DNA from: an uncultured Methylococcaceae bacterium
GTDB taxonomy: Bacteria > Pseudomonadota > Gammaproteobacteria > Methylococcales > Methylococcaceae
Assembly: GCA_903934875.1 (NCBI GenBank)
Contig: CAIZPP010000185.1
Span: 1 to 64,000, forward strand
Direction: 5' to 3'
DNA length: 64,000 nucleotides
The notes beneath the pieces are model-generated. The model saw only the letters and a program-made list of their open reading frames with translations, was not told the DNA's origin and ran no database searches. How positions within the stretch are numbered: position 1 is the stretch's first letter; the number at the start of each line of letters is the position of its first letter. Made by a program: the position numbers and the translations under genes. Below are positions 24,256-33,228 of the stretch, piece by piece.

Positions 24256-24283
24256 TTGGCAGTGCTACTCGTTAGCGTATAAT
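24256..24283 (+). promoter_or_regulatory. Sigma70-type promoter for the cytosine methyltransferase
   Basis: TTGGCA (24256-24261) and a perfect TATAAT (24278-24283) are separated by 16 bases. The start codon follows 31 bases downstream after a short tandem repeat (ACAGACAAACAGACAAAC). Confidence 0.6.
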
Positions 24284-24314
24284 CCGAACAGACAAACAGA
24301 CAAACGAATCAACT

Positions 24315-25256
24315 ATGCCTACTGCTGTTTCACTCTTCTCTGGCTGCGGAGGCTCGGATGCCGGAATTATCCGTGTCGGCTTCGATGTGCTTATGGCCAA
24401 CGACATTTTGCCCTATGCCCGCGACGTGTATCTTGCCAATCACGCTGAGACTGACTATCGCTTGGGAGATGTCGCTTCGATTGATACCTTCCCTTCCGCC
24501 GAGCTTTTGGTGGGTTGCTACCCTTGTCAAGGCTTTAGCCAAGGAGGGGTGCGTAAACCTGATAATAAAATCAACAAGCTTTACTTGGAGTTCGCCAGAG
24601 CCTTGACACAGGTCAAACCCAAGTCATTCATCGTCGAAAATGTTTCCGGCATGGTACGGAAGAACTTTCTCCATTTGCTTGAGGACCAGATTAAGGTGTT
24701 TTCCGAAGTGGGTTATCGGGTAAGGGCAGAGGTGTTGAACGCCGCTGATTTTGGCGTAGCCCAAGAACGTCGGCGTATTTTTATTGTGGGTTTACGTGAA
24801 GACTTGGGGCTGGACTACCAATTTCCCACACCGACCCATGGTCCCGACAGAGGGCATCCCTATTGCAATATCCAGCAAGCCATTGGCGATTTGCCAGAAT
24901 GGCCGGAAGGCGAGTTTTACGCTAGGAAATTCCACTGGTACTATCTCTCTCGTGACCGCCGCCGCGACTGGGGTAAATTGTCCAAGACCATTGTTGCCAA
25001 CCCGCGGCACATGCCCTTGCACCCTATGAGTCCACCGTTGCACAAGCTGGAGCATAATGTTTGGCGTTTTGCCTATGAAGGCCGGGCCCGGCGTTTCAGC
25101 TACCGTGAGGCAGCGCGGCTGCAAGGGTTTGGTGATTTGGTGTTTCCCGACACCAAGGCGGGTAGTTTGGATATGCGGTATACCGTGGTAGGTAATGCCG
25201 TGCCGCCACCGCTGTTTGAGGCGGTGGCTAGGGCTTTGCCGGATGTTTGGGATTAG
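24315..25256 (+). CDS. C5-cytosine DNA methyltransferase
   Basis: The 313-aa enzyme methylates cytosine C5 in DNA. Motifs I (SLFSGCGGSDAGIIRVGF), IV with the catalytic Cys (GCYPCQGFSQGG), VI (FIVENVSGM), VIII (AQERRRIFIVG) and X (RYTVVGNAVPPPL) are in order and intact. The target-recognition part between VIII and X is short. It has its own promoter and converges, with a 4-bp overlap of stop codons, on a two-gene operon encoding a nuclease-like and a ParB-like protein. The arrangement suggests the modification half of a restriction-like defence locus. Confidence 0.92.
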   Translation: MPTAVSLFSGCGGSDAGIIRVGFDVLMANDILPYARDVYLANHAETDYRLGDVASIDTFPSAELLVGCYPCQGFSQGGVRKPDNKINKLYLEFARALTQVKPKSFIVENVSGMVRKNFLHLLEDQIKVFSEVGYRVRAEVLNAADFGVAQERRRIFIVGLREDLGLDYQFPTPTHGPDRGHPYCNIQQAIGDLPEWPEGEFYARKFHWYYLSRDRRRDWGKLSKTIVANPRHMPLHPMSPPLHKLEHNVWRFAYEGRARRFSYREAARLQGFGDLVFPDTKAGSLDMRYTVVGNAVPPPLFEAVARALPDVWD

Positions 25257-26173
25257 CTGTATCGAAATGCCTTAACCTCATCTATGAATGGCATGGCTGG
25301 CAGTTGGTCAAGGAGTTTATATTGCGACGCAAGACGCAAAAGGCGCAATCTATCGACGATAATGGCTTGGCCGATGTCACTCTTGTAAGCCCAATCGCCA
25401 TCAGACTCACGCAAATCCAAAGGTAAAAAATAATAAGTAGCCCATGGATGCATAACTGGCAAATGGCGCAAATGTTTAGCCCACGATGCCTCCAGTTGTT
25501 TGAAGCGCCAATCATCTTTTGAACAACCGCATTGTGCAAAGGCGATAGGCATTCCTTCCCGTGAATCTGACATACAATGCCAGGAAATCAAATCAATTCC
25601 ACCATCCCCCCTGTCATTATCCTTGAAATCACGCTGCTTGAAATTGGCTGTGCAGCGAATGTCTTTAGCTATTTCCACCATTTTTTGGTAAAGAGTGCCT
25701 CTATAAGGCGCTTCCGGCCCGCCGTTGGCCCAAGTGGCGCGAATTTCAGAGCCAAACGGCATCAGGCATGAAAATAAAGTAAAGCATATTTGCTCGAATA
25801 TTCTCGCTATTTCACCTTGTCGCTTACTTTTGATGTACCTCATTGATGATGCAATAAGTAGCCCTATGTAAAACTTCTGAGCTGGATTATTGGTATCTAA
25901 GTCTAAGTAGATTGTGTCTTTGTCATCCGATATTTTAAACGGATAGCTTTCCATGTTAAATTCTTTTTGACGTATACCCGAAAAATCAGACATTTCTCTC
26001 CACCGTTTTTCGGAATCGAACCTTTGGCCTACATCATTACAACGATTTTCAATACCAACTAGGTCACCACGAGAGAAGCACTGATCAGGATGTATTAGAG
26101 CATGGAGTTCAGCAAAATCTGTCCATAAAAATGAATCTGTACCTTTTGGCGGTTTGTCCAAAAAATTTAACAC
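25253..26173 (-). CDS. PD-(D/E)XK-like nuclease candidate
   Basis: I do not recognise this 306-aa protein by name. Residues 188-222 read RGDGGIDLISWHC, then PIAFAQCGCSKDDW. The Asp-Gly-Gly-Ile-Asp hairpin followed by a strand ending in Gln, then Lys219, resembles the D...(E/Q)xK core of PD-(D/E)XK restriction enzymes. Glu127 could supply the helix acidic residue. The start is GTG, three bases after the ParB-like gene, so the two are co-translated. Its convergent neighbour is a cytosine methyltransferase, which fits a restriction role. The nuclease assignment is inference from a motif. Confidence 0.6.
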   Translation of the reverse strand: MLNFLDKPPKGTDSFLWTDFAELHALIHPDQCFSRGDLVGIENRCNDVGQRFDSEKRWREMSDFSGIRQKEFNMESYPFKISDDKDTIYLDLDTNNPAQKFYIGLLIASSMRYIKSKRQGEIARIFEQICFTLFSCLMPFGSEIRATWANGGPEAPYRGTLYQKMVEIAKDIRCTANFKQRDFKDNDRGDGGIDLISWHCMSDSREGMPIAFAQCGCSKDDWRFKQLEASWAKHLRHLPVMHPWATYYFLPLDLRESDGDWAYKSDIGQAIIVDRLRLLRLASQYKLLDQLPAMPFIDEVKAFRYS

Positions 26174-26176
26174 AAA

Positions 26177-27262
26177 CTAACCCTCCAATTTATCCCTAAG
26201 ATAGTTGCGAACTGATTTAATTTCTTCGAATAAATCTTCCGCCTGCTGAAGATGTGATTTGCTAAGGGGTTTAATTCTTGGGAGCATATTCCAGATCACT
26301 TTCAATTTACCGCATGCCTCATTCATAGCTTTTTCGAGTGCAGCTTGAGGGCCATCAGTATAAAGGTATGCCTCCGATAGCTTACAAGTCTCCTCAAGTA
26401 CTTTCACCGCCTCCTCGCTTACTACTACCGCAGCCATCTCGTCAAGGTTGCGCGATTCCCCTAAGATCGTCCGGCCTTGCTGATCTTTAGCAAACATCCA
26501 AGAAAAAACTCTTTTTAAGTTTTCTTTTTGAAGACTAGGCATCTCAATATCTGTGCGACTTACAAGCCCGAGCCAATCACAGATATTGGTATAACTTAGA
26601 GCCGTGGTAATATATGAGAACTCAACGTCTTTTGCTTGGATTGGTAGCCCAAAGAATTTAACTTCTTCCGCTTTTGTATAGAGTGCCAATGCCGTTAGCA
26701 ATTGCGCAACATAATCAGGACGACTTCCTATTTCTTTTGCCAAAGAGCGCATTTGCTGTTGCTGTGGCAAATCAGGATAAAAGTCGTTTCGCAATTGGGC
26801 TAGGTATTTTGCCTTAGATAAGGAGTCCCATTGTTTAATTCCTGTGATATGACGATACCCGAGATAACGCAATACATCACGTCGATCCTCGTATAACAAA
26901 CATGGAAGCTCTTTAGGAGGAGTGACCACAACGTCATTTTTAATTTCGCCAATGCTGTTTTTTCGGCGGCTAGGTGGAAGAATTTCACCATTGAGTAATT
27001 TGACTGCCGCAAGCCTCCGATTGCCTTCAATAACAACATAACGGCCATCAGATTCTTTCGACTTTACAACAAGCAGCGGTTCACCTGGAAAATAACCCTT
27101 CTGTCCGATAGAAAGCATCAAATCCTGCACATTTTCATCATCAAGCATTTCCTCAATGACTGCCTGAACATTATGCGCATTGTTGATCCGGTAAAATCTT
27201 GGATTTTCAGGGTCAAAATCAAGTTTTTCCGTCTGGATTATTTCAACGGTTTTGTCAGCCAT
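26177..27262 (-). CDS. ParB/Srx-fold domain protein
   Basis: The 361-aa product has a ParB-like N-terminal domain at about residues 5-95: DFDPENPRFYR, GYFPGEPLLVV and the box EGNRRLAAVKLLNG. A helical region follows with a helix-turn-helix-like stretch (MRSLAKEIGSRPDYVAQLL). ParB-fold domains bind CTP or act as nucleases or switch proteins. There is no parA beside it, so plasmid partitioning is unlikely. The start at 27262 has AAGGA upstream. The only upstream in-frame alternative is a TTG at 27283. First gene of the operon with the nuclease-like protein. Confidence 0.78.
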   Translation of the reverse strand: MADKTVEIIQTEKLDFDPENPRFYRINNAHNVQAVIEEMLDDENVQDLMLSIGQKGYFPGEPLLVVKSKESDGRYVVIEGNRRLAAVKLLNGEILPPSRRKNSIGEIKNDVVVTPPKELPCLLYEDRRDVLRYLGYRHITGIKQWDSLSKAKYLAQLRNDFYPDLPQQQQMRSLAKEIGSRPDYVAQLLTALALYTKAEEVKFFGLPIQAKDVEFSYITTALSYTNICDWLGLVSRTDIEMPSLQKENLKRVFSWMFAKDQQGRTILGESRNLDEMAAVVVSEEAVKVLEETCKLSEAYLYTDGPQAALEKAMNEACGKLKVIWNMLPRIKPLSKSHLQQAEDLFEEIKSVRNYLRDKLEG

Positions 27263-27360
27263 CGGTTTTTTCCTTGAAGTCAAAAAACTCGTTAAACACT
27301 ACCAAATAAGGGGATATTTAGAAAAGCCTTTACAGTTCATACTTAACTTACGTTAATTGG

Positions 27361-27490
27361 CTTGGTCATCGTTCAGCCCAATCGGGTGAGTTTGTGGAGT
27401 TCGACGACTCGTCGCCGTATGGGTCGAAAGGCAGCAACAAGTCGCCGAACTCTAAGGTAAATGGTACATGTGGGCTGAACGATGACCAAG
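27361..27490. mobile_element. 130-bp element with perfect 20-bp terminal repeats
   Basis: The ends are CTTGGTCATCGTTCAGCCCA and its exact complement. The interior carries a worn version of the family A core (GTGGAGTTCGACGACTCGTC and its partner), although the termini differ. It lies between the ParB-like gene and ettA and is the only structure in that 370-bp gap. Confidence 0.7.
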
Positions 27491-27634
27491 GCCCGATCTT
27501 TTATAGTTTCATCCCATCCTAGCGGCAACCCACGCGGCCTTACCTATTCATATCCGATTTTATCACTTTGCAGGCTCCCAAGCGTTCCCAAACCGCAGCT
27601 TGGGGTACAGGCAACAGAATTCAGAAATGAATCC

Positions 27635-29302
<1,668 letters not shown>

Positions 29303-29443
29303 TCGTTGATGCTGTCTAGTGGGGGGAAAACACCATTATCCCACGTTCGAGCGTCACAAGGCAGACTGGAAGCGATTCCCCTCGTGACCCATCAGCCAAG
29401 TTAGGTCGGGCGCGTCTCTTTGGCGAACGCCAGACGTTGGAAT

Positions 29444-29472
29444 GTCGGGCAACGGTGAAGCTGTTGCCCGAC
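29444..29472. terminator. Hairpin between ettA and hicB-like gene
   Basis: Arms GTCGGGCAAC and GTTGCCCGAC pair across 9 bases, 27 bp after the end of the minus-strand hicB-like gene. It could serve that gene as a terminator. No clear T run follows. Confidence 0.4.
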
Positions 29473-29498
29473 GGTCTCATGCTCCCAATGATGAATCG

Positions 29499-29711
29499 TT
29501 ATGCAAACATCAAACGTCCACGAGGAGCGGGAATGAAACGACCCAATTCTTGCGCGGTTTGTAACCATTCCTCGATGACAATTTCGGCATTGGTGACAGC
29601 TTCCCGATAACTTGGGCCATCAGCCATGCAGCTAGGCAATTCCGGGACTTCGACGACAAAAGCATTATCGTCCTCACTCCAATAAATGATCATTTCGTAC
29701 TTACTCGGCAT
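29499..29711 (-). CDS. HicB-like antitoxin, no HicA partner seen
   Basis: The 70-aa product has the partial RNase H fold typical of HicB: MIIYWSEDDNAFVVEVPELPSCMADGPSYREAVTNAEIVIEEWL. The start at 29711 (MPSKYEMII) fits the family better than the upstream ATG at 29753. No hicA frame is found on either side: the 316 bp upstream are repeat remnants, and ettA lies downstream. It is either an orphan or a stand-alone HicB-domain regulator. No DNA-binding C-terminal domain is present. Confidence 0.8.
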   Translation of the reverse strand: MPSKYEMIIYWSEDDNAFVVEVPELPSCMADGPSYREAVTNAEIVIEEWLQTAQELGRFIPAPRGRLMFA

Positions 29712-30027
29712 CTTCAACCACAAAAACCCGGATTGCGCCGCAAGCGGCTCCATCCGGGCTACAATGGTTTATTATTCCATAGTTGACAGGCAAAGCGGGA
29801 TGTGTAATCAATTCAGGCGGAATATGACAAGTTGTTAGCCCGTAGGATGTGCTGAGCTTGCGAAGCGGAACAATCGCGACCGATGCGCCTCGTACCTCGG
29901 CGCATCCTACTGCCCTAAGCCCTGCCGGAATGACGTACCCCAAAAAAAAATCGCGAGCCGCTACGCGGCTTAAGACAGTGAACAGCAAAGCAGAGCAACA
30001 GAGTTCAGAGCATCAGTGGTCAGCGGT
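29712..30027. other. Gene-free gap with inverted repeat
   Basis: The stretch has an inverted repeat GTAGGATG to CATCCTAC (29842-29910) and a CATCCGGGCTACA segment shared with family A elements. It lies just downstream of the variable region of the TIR/NTPase/FGE gene, where diversity-generating retroelements often carry their template. No template-like copy of the variable region and no reverse-transcriptase gene was found here. Confidence 0.5.
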
Positions 30028-32811
30028 TCAGGATGGGGGCGACACACCACACACCAACCGAAAGCCGATGCTGGGGCTACGGAAGACAGGATCGAAGAAG
30101 TCGCGGTAGGCGCAACGGGCGCTGACTTGGTTGACGTCCCAGGACCCGCCGCGCAGCACACGCCGGGCTTCGCCCCCCGCTGCGGTTTGCTTCGGCTGGT
30201 CGTATTGGTTCAAACACCATTCCCAGACGTTACCGGACAGGTCCATAACATTCTGTTCGGATTTGCCAGACGGATAAAGGCCTACAGCAAGAATCCGGCC
30301 TAAATTGCTTTCGTAGGTATTGGCTAGGCTCTCGTCCCAATCTGGACCCCAAGGATATTGGTTGTGTGGCTTGCCGCCGGTCGCCGCCTGTTGCCATTCC
30401 CATTCGGTAGGCAGCCTAAGCTCATAACCCAACCGGTTGCTAAGCCATTGGCAGAAAGCCACGGCCTCCACCCAAGCTAAGTTGACTGCAGGTTGGTTGT
30501 CTTGTCCGCGCTGTGCACCCGGTGCGGCCCCGTAAGGCTTACGAACCAGCAAGTCATAACCCTCGGCAGCCTCCACAAAAGCCCGCCATTGGGCCACTGT
30601 GACCGGATATTGCGCCATCTGAAATTCTTGGACTTTGAAGACCGGTTTGGCAGCAAACCGTTTAGTCCAGCCCTTGGCTTCCAATTCCAGAGCCACGTTA
30701 CCGCCGGGGATGGTTTTCCACACAATATCCGGCAAGCCGTCTGCCCTCAGCCCCACGCCGGGGCGGGGGTCGCCGCCAGGTAGCAATGCCAGCCGGTCGC
30801 CTATCATCGCCCGTTCGGCATGGGTTGTGGCGGGATCATCCAAGCGGGTCAGCAGTTCATCCACCGTCAACGGCCCAAGAAACGCCCGTTCAACGGATTT
30901 AACAGGAAAACGGCATTGTAAATCTAGAATGACCGGTGCGGCTTCCAGCATCACGCGCTCGTCGGGCCAGCGGTAAACGGCGGCTTGCTGATGCTCTGCC
31001 CAGGCTTTGGCGGCGCGTTCGATCTCGCGGCGCTGGAAGATTTTTTCCCGATCCCGTTCCAGCCAGCCGCGCAACGTCGGCCAGCGGCGGATCAAGGCTT
31101 CGTGCGCCACTTCCACGGTGTCTTTGCCGCTGCCCGGTTCGTACCCGGTCACCACGAGTCGGGCATCGGCCAGTTCTTTGACGACCGCACGGGCTTCCCC
31201 GCCCTCGCCCAACTCGTCCATGAACACGCGGCGGCGGGTGTCGTCCACCCCTTCGCCCAGTTGCACCAGTTGCAGAAAGATGTCGCGCGCCAAATCGCCA
31301 TGGACTGCTTGCCTGTCTTCAATCTTTGCCAGCACCGCGTCGGCCCGTTGGATGATGGCCCCGGACACCTTGCCTATTGCCTCGTAGCTGAAGTGGCTCA
31401 TTAAGCGGTTTTGCCGGGTTTCATACAAGCGGGTCAGGCAGAATTCCAGCAGCGGCAGCGAACCCGGCTCGCCGGCCAGATCATCCACAATCAGCTTCGC
31501 CAAGCCCTCCTGAAATTCCACGCCTGCAAGCTGGGCGGGTTTTTCGATAGCCTGTTGCAATTCGTCATCGGCCATCGGCCCAAGCATCACCATGCTTTTT
31601 TGCATCTGCTCGCTCAAGCCCCGGTGTTCCAATGCACGGCCCATGAAATCGGCGCGTAGGCTGGCAACCACTTTGAACGATCCCTGTTGCTGTTGGGTTG
31701 CCGCCAATAGCAGGTCGATAAACTGCGAAGCCATGGCGGAGGGGGCTTCCCATACTGCTGAATTAAGGGTCATACGTAGGCCGGAATAAGGTCGTGTAAC
31801 GACCGTTTCCGGCATAGGGCAGGTCAGTTTGCCGGAAACACCCGCTGGAGCGGGCTTATTCCGGCCTACTTCAGTTGCTAGTTCAACAGCATTGGGATGA
31901 AAACCTGTAGCTTGATAGGTGTACAACTCCTCCCATTGGTCAACCACTAGTAGCAGATGGCGTGTACCCGCTTGTTTTTCTAGGATGCGAGCGACGACAT
32001 CGCGCAATTCAATGCTGCCGTGTTGAAGCTCAACTGCCAGTTCGCCAGTCTTGCGCAGCCGGTCAAGTTCGCCCAAATCGGTTTCCAGCAGTGGCAATAA
32101 TACCGCCGCCAGATTATGAAAAGGCCGGTCGCCGGGTATCATCGTGACGATTTCCCAAGGTTCGTGGGTCTCGCGCCGTAACTTTGGCACCAAACCGGCG
32201 CGCACCACGGAAGACTTGCCGCTGCCCGACGGACCCACCAAAAAAACGAAGGAACGGGCTTGCACGGATTTGTGCAATTCGTCTATCGCGCTGTCGCGTC
32301 CAAAGAAGAGTTCGGCATCTTCTTCGCGGAAAAATTGGAGTCCCTTGTAAGGGCAGAGGGTGGACAGGATTTCACGCTGGCGTTCGTGCAGCACTGCATC
32401 GGGCGGTTCGCCACGCACGGCGGCGGCAAGGATGCGCAGAGGCAGGTCTTCGGCTAGACCGGAACGGAAATCCACCCAGGTGTTTTGCTTTAGGAAACCC
32501 AGCGGCGGCTCAGCCCCCGGCAATAGCACCGGGATCACCGCAAAGCCAGTTTCCTTGGCTTGGCGGTCCAACGCGAAATTTTTCTCCCGCTGTTGCCACG
32601 GACCCATTTCCCCTTGGCCTATACACACCGCCACCGCGCCGGAGGCTGAGAGAGCTTGCTCCAATTCCTGCAACCAAGACTGGCCGGCGGTCAGATACCA
32701 GCGGTCAAGGAATACGTGTAGATTTTGCCCACGCAGCATTTCAGCCAGGGCATGGACCTGCACCTGATCGCGCCAGTGATAGCTGAGGAATACATCGTAA
32801 TGCTTAGGCAT
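30028..32811 (-). CDS. TIR-NTPase-FGE protein with retroelement-type variable C-terminus
   Basis: The 927-aa product has three parts. Residues 4-130 form a TIR domain (HYDVFLSYHWRD; Glu76 in PWQQREKNF would be the NADase residue). Residues 155-560 form a STAND/NACHT-like NTPase with Walker A GPSGSGKSS (193-201) and Walker B LLLVVDQWEELY (Asp291). Residues 690-925 form a formylglycine-generating-enzyme/C-type-lectin fold ending GGSW to IGFRLVC. Between GGSW and IGFR, sixteen positions use NNC or NNT codons, the mark of adenine mutagenesis of an AAC-rich template. Residues 315-346 are encoded by a palindromic repeat. TIR-STAND proteins often act in phage defence. This role is inferred. Confidence 0.85.
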   Translation of the reverse strand: MPKHYDVFLSYHWRDQVQVHALAEMLRGQNLHVFLDRWYLTAGQSWLQELEQALSASGAVAVCIGQGEMGPWQQREKNFALDRQAKETGFAVIPVLLPGAEPPLGFLKQNTWVDFRSGLAEDLPLRILAAAVRGEPPDAVLHERQREILSTLCPYKGLQFFREEDAELFFGRDSAIDELHKSVQARSFVFLVGPSGSGKSSVVRAGLVPKLRRETHEPWEIVTMIPGDRPFHNLAAVLLPLLETDLGELDRLRKTGELAVELQHGSIELRDVVARILEKQAGTRHLLLVVDQWEELYTYQATGFHPNAVELATEVGRNKPAPAGVSGKLTCPMPETVVTRPYSGLRMTLNSAVWEAPSAMASQFIDLLLAATQQQQGSFKVVASLRADFMGRALEHRGLSEQMQKSMVMLGPMADDELQQAIEKPAQLAGVEFQEGLAKLIVDDLAGEPGSLPLLEFCLTRLYETRQNRLMSHFSYEAIGKVSGAIIQRADAVLAKIEDRQAVHGDLARDIFLQLVQLGEGVDDTRRRVFMDELGEGGEARAVVKELADARLVVTGYEPGSGKDTVEVAHEALIRRWPTLRGWLERDREKIFQRREIERAAKAWAEHQQAAVYRWPDERVMLEAAPVILDLQCRFPVKSVERAFLGPLTVDELLTRLDDPATTHAERAMIGDRLALLPGGDPRPGVGLRADGLPDIVWKTIPGGNVALELEAKGWTKRFAAKPVFKVQEFQMAQYPVTVAQWRAFVEAAEGYDLLVRKPYGAAPGAQRGQDNQPAVNLAWVEAVAFCQWLSNRLGYELRLPTEWEWQQAATGGKPHNQYPWGPDWDESLANTYESNLGRILAVGLYPSGKSEQNVMDLSGNVWEWCLNQYDQPKQTAAGGEARRVLRGGSWDVNQVSARCAYRDFFDPVFRSPSIGFRLVCGVSPPS
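30070..30138 (-). other. Putative DGR variable region (VR)
   Basis: Read on the minus strand, codons at variable positions are GAC GTC AAC, GTC AGC, TGC, TAC, GAC TTC TTC GAT, GTC TTC and AGC CCC AGC. They are separated by constant Gln, Ala-Arg, Ala, Arg, Pro and Arg codons. All but one of the sixteen end in C and that one ends in T, as expected if each derives from AAC or AAT by A-to-N changes. The fixed codons use all third bases. The region ends at IGFR, 27 bp before the stop codon. Confidence 0.75.
31776..31869. repeat. Family D palindromic element (copy D2) inside a reading frame
   Basis: Perfect 15-bp terminal inverted repeats (GTAGGCCGGAATAAG and complement) bound a 94-bp element with internal pairing (TTTCCGGCA, TTGCCGGAAA). 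It is translated in frame as part of the TIR/NTPase/FGE protein (residues 315-346) and falls after the Walker B strand, where related proteins are contiguous. Confidence 0.75.
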
Positions 32812-33228
32812 GTTGTTCTTATTTCACTGATGTTACGCAACCGCATAGGCAGTACCGGATTGGCTCCATCCGGGCTACAATGCCCCCAGCCGGACGGGAT
32901 TTGTAATCCCGTCCGTAACGTTTTGTAGTTTGGCAAGGCATAGTTGCACACACAAAACGCAAGCGAAGGGGTTGCAAACCCCTTCGCGCTTCGCCAGAAA
33001 CGATAAATATAACCCCGTCATTTTTCGGCAGGGATGCCGAAATCCAGCGACCATGGATGGCAAACTGGTTGATTATGATGGGCTTAAATCCGTTGTCTTG
33101 TTACCGTCCTTGGCCTGGATTTCGGCATCCCTGCCGAAATGACGGCGCTTCGAGCCAAGCTGAAATTGCTGTTAGCGTTCAGTCTCCCTATGCCTTTTCC
33201 TGCGAATAAGGTAATCTTGGTCGCCATT
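32812..33228. other. Repeat-filled 417-bp gap
   Basis: From left to right: half of a family A element starting CTGATGTTACGCAACCG at 32827 (to about 32880); a GACGGGATTTGTAATCCCGTC hairpin near 32894; a hairpin of GCGAAGGGG and CCCCTTCGC near 32963; and a 130-bp inverted-repeat element at 33015-33145. No gene was found. Confidence 0.6.
33015..33145. repeat. Inverted-repeat element with CGGCAGGGATGCCGAAATCC ends
   Basis: The ends read CCGTCATTTTTCGGCAGGGA at the left and CTGCCGAAATGACGG at the right, with 27 or so paired bases including a self-complementary GGCATCCCTGCC. Fragments of the same repeat occur near 13480 and, in a diverged form, near 55651. Non-coding. Confidence 0.65.

Noticed and set aside
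26177-27262. Plasmid or chromosome partition parB
   Set aside because: No parA neighbour and no parS-like site are present. The partner genes are a nuclease-like protein and a methyltransferase.
29712-30027. DGR template repeat downstream of the variable region
   Set aside because: I looked here and elsewhere for an AAC-rich near-copy of the variable region and for a reverse transcriptase motif and found neither.
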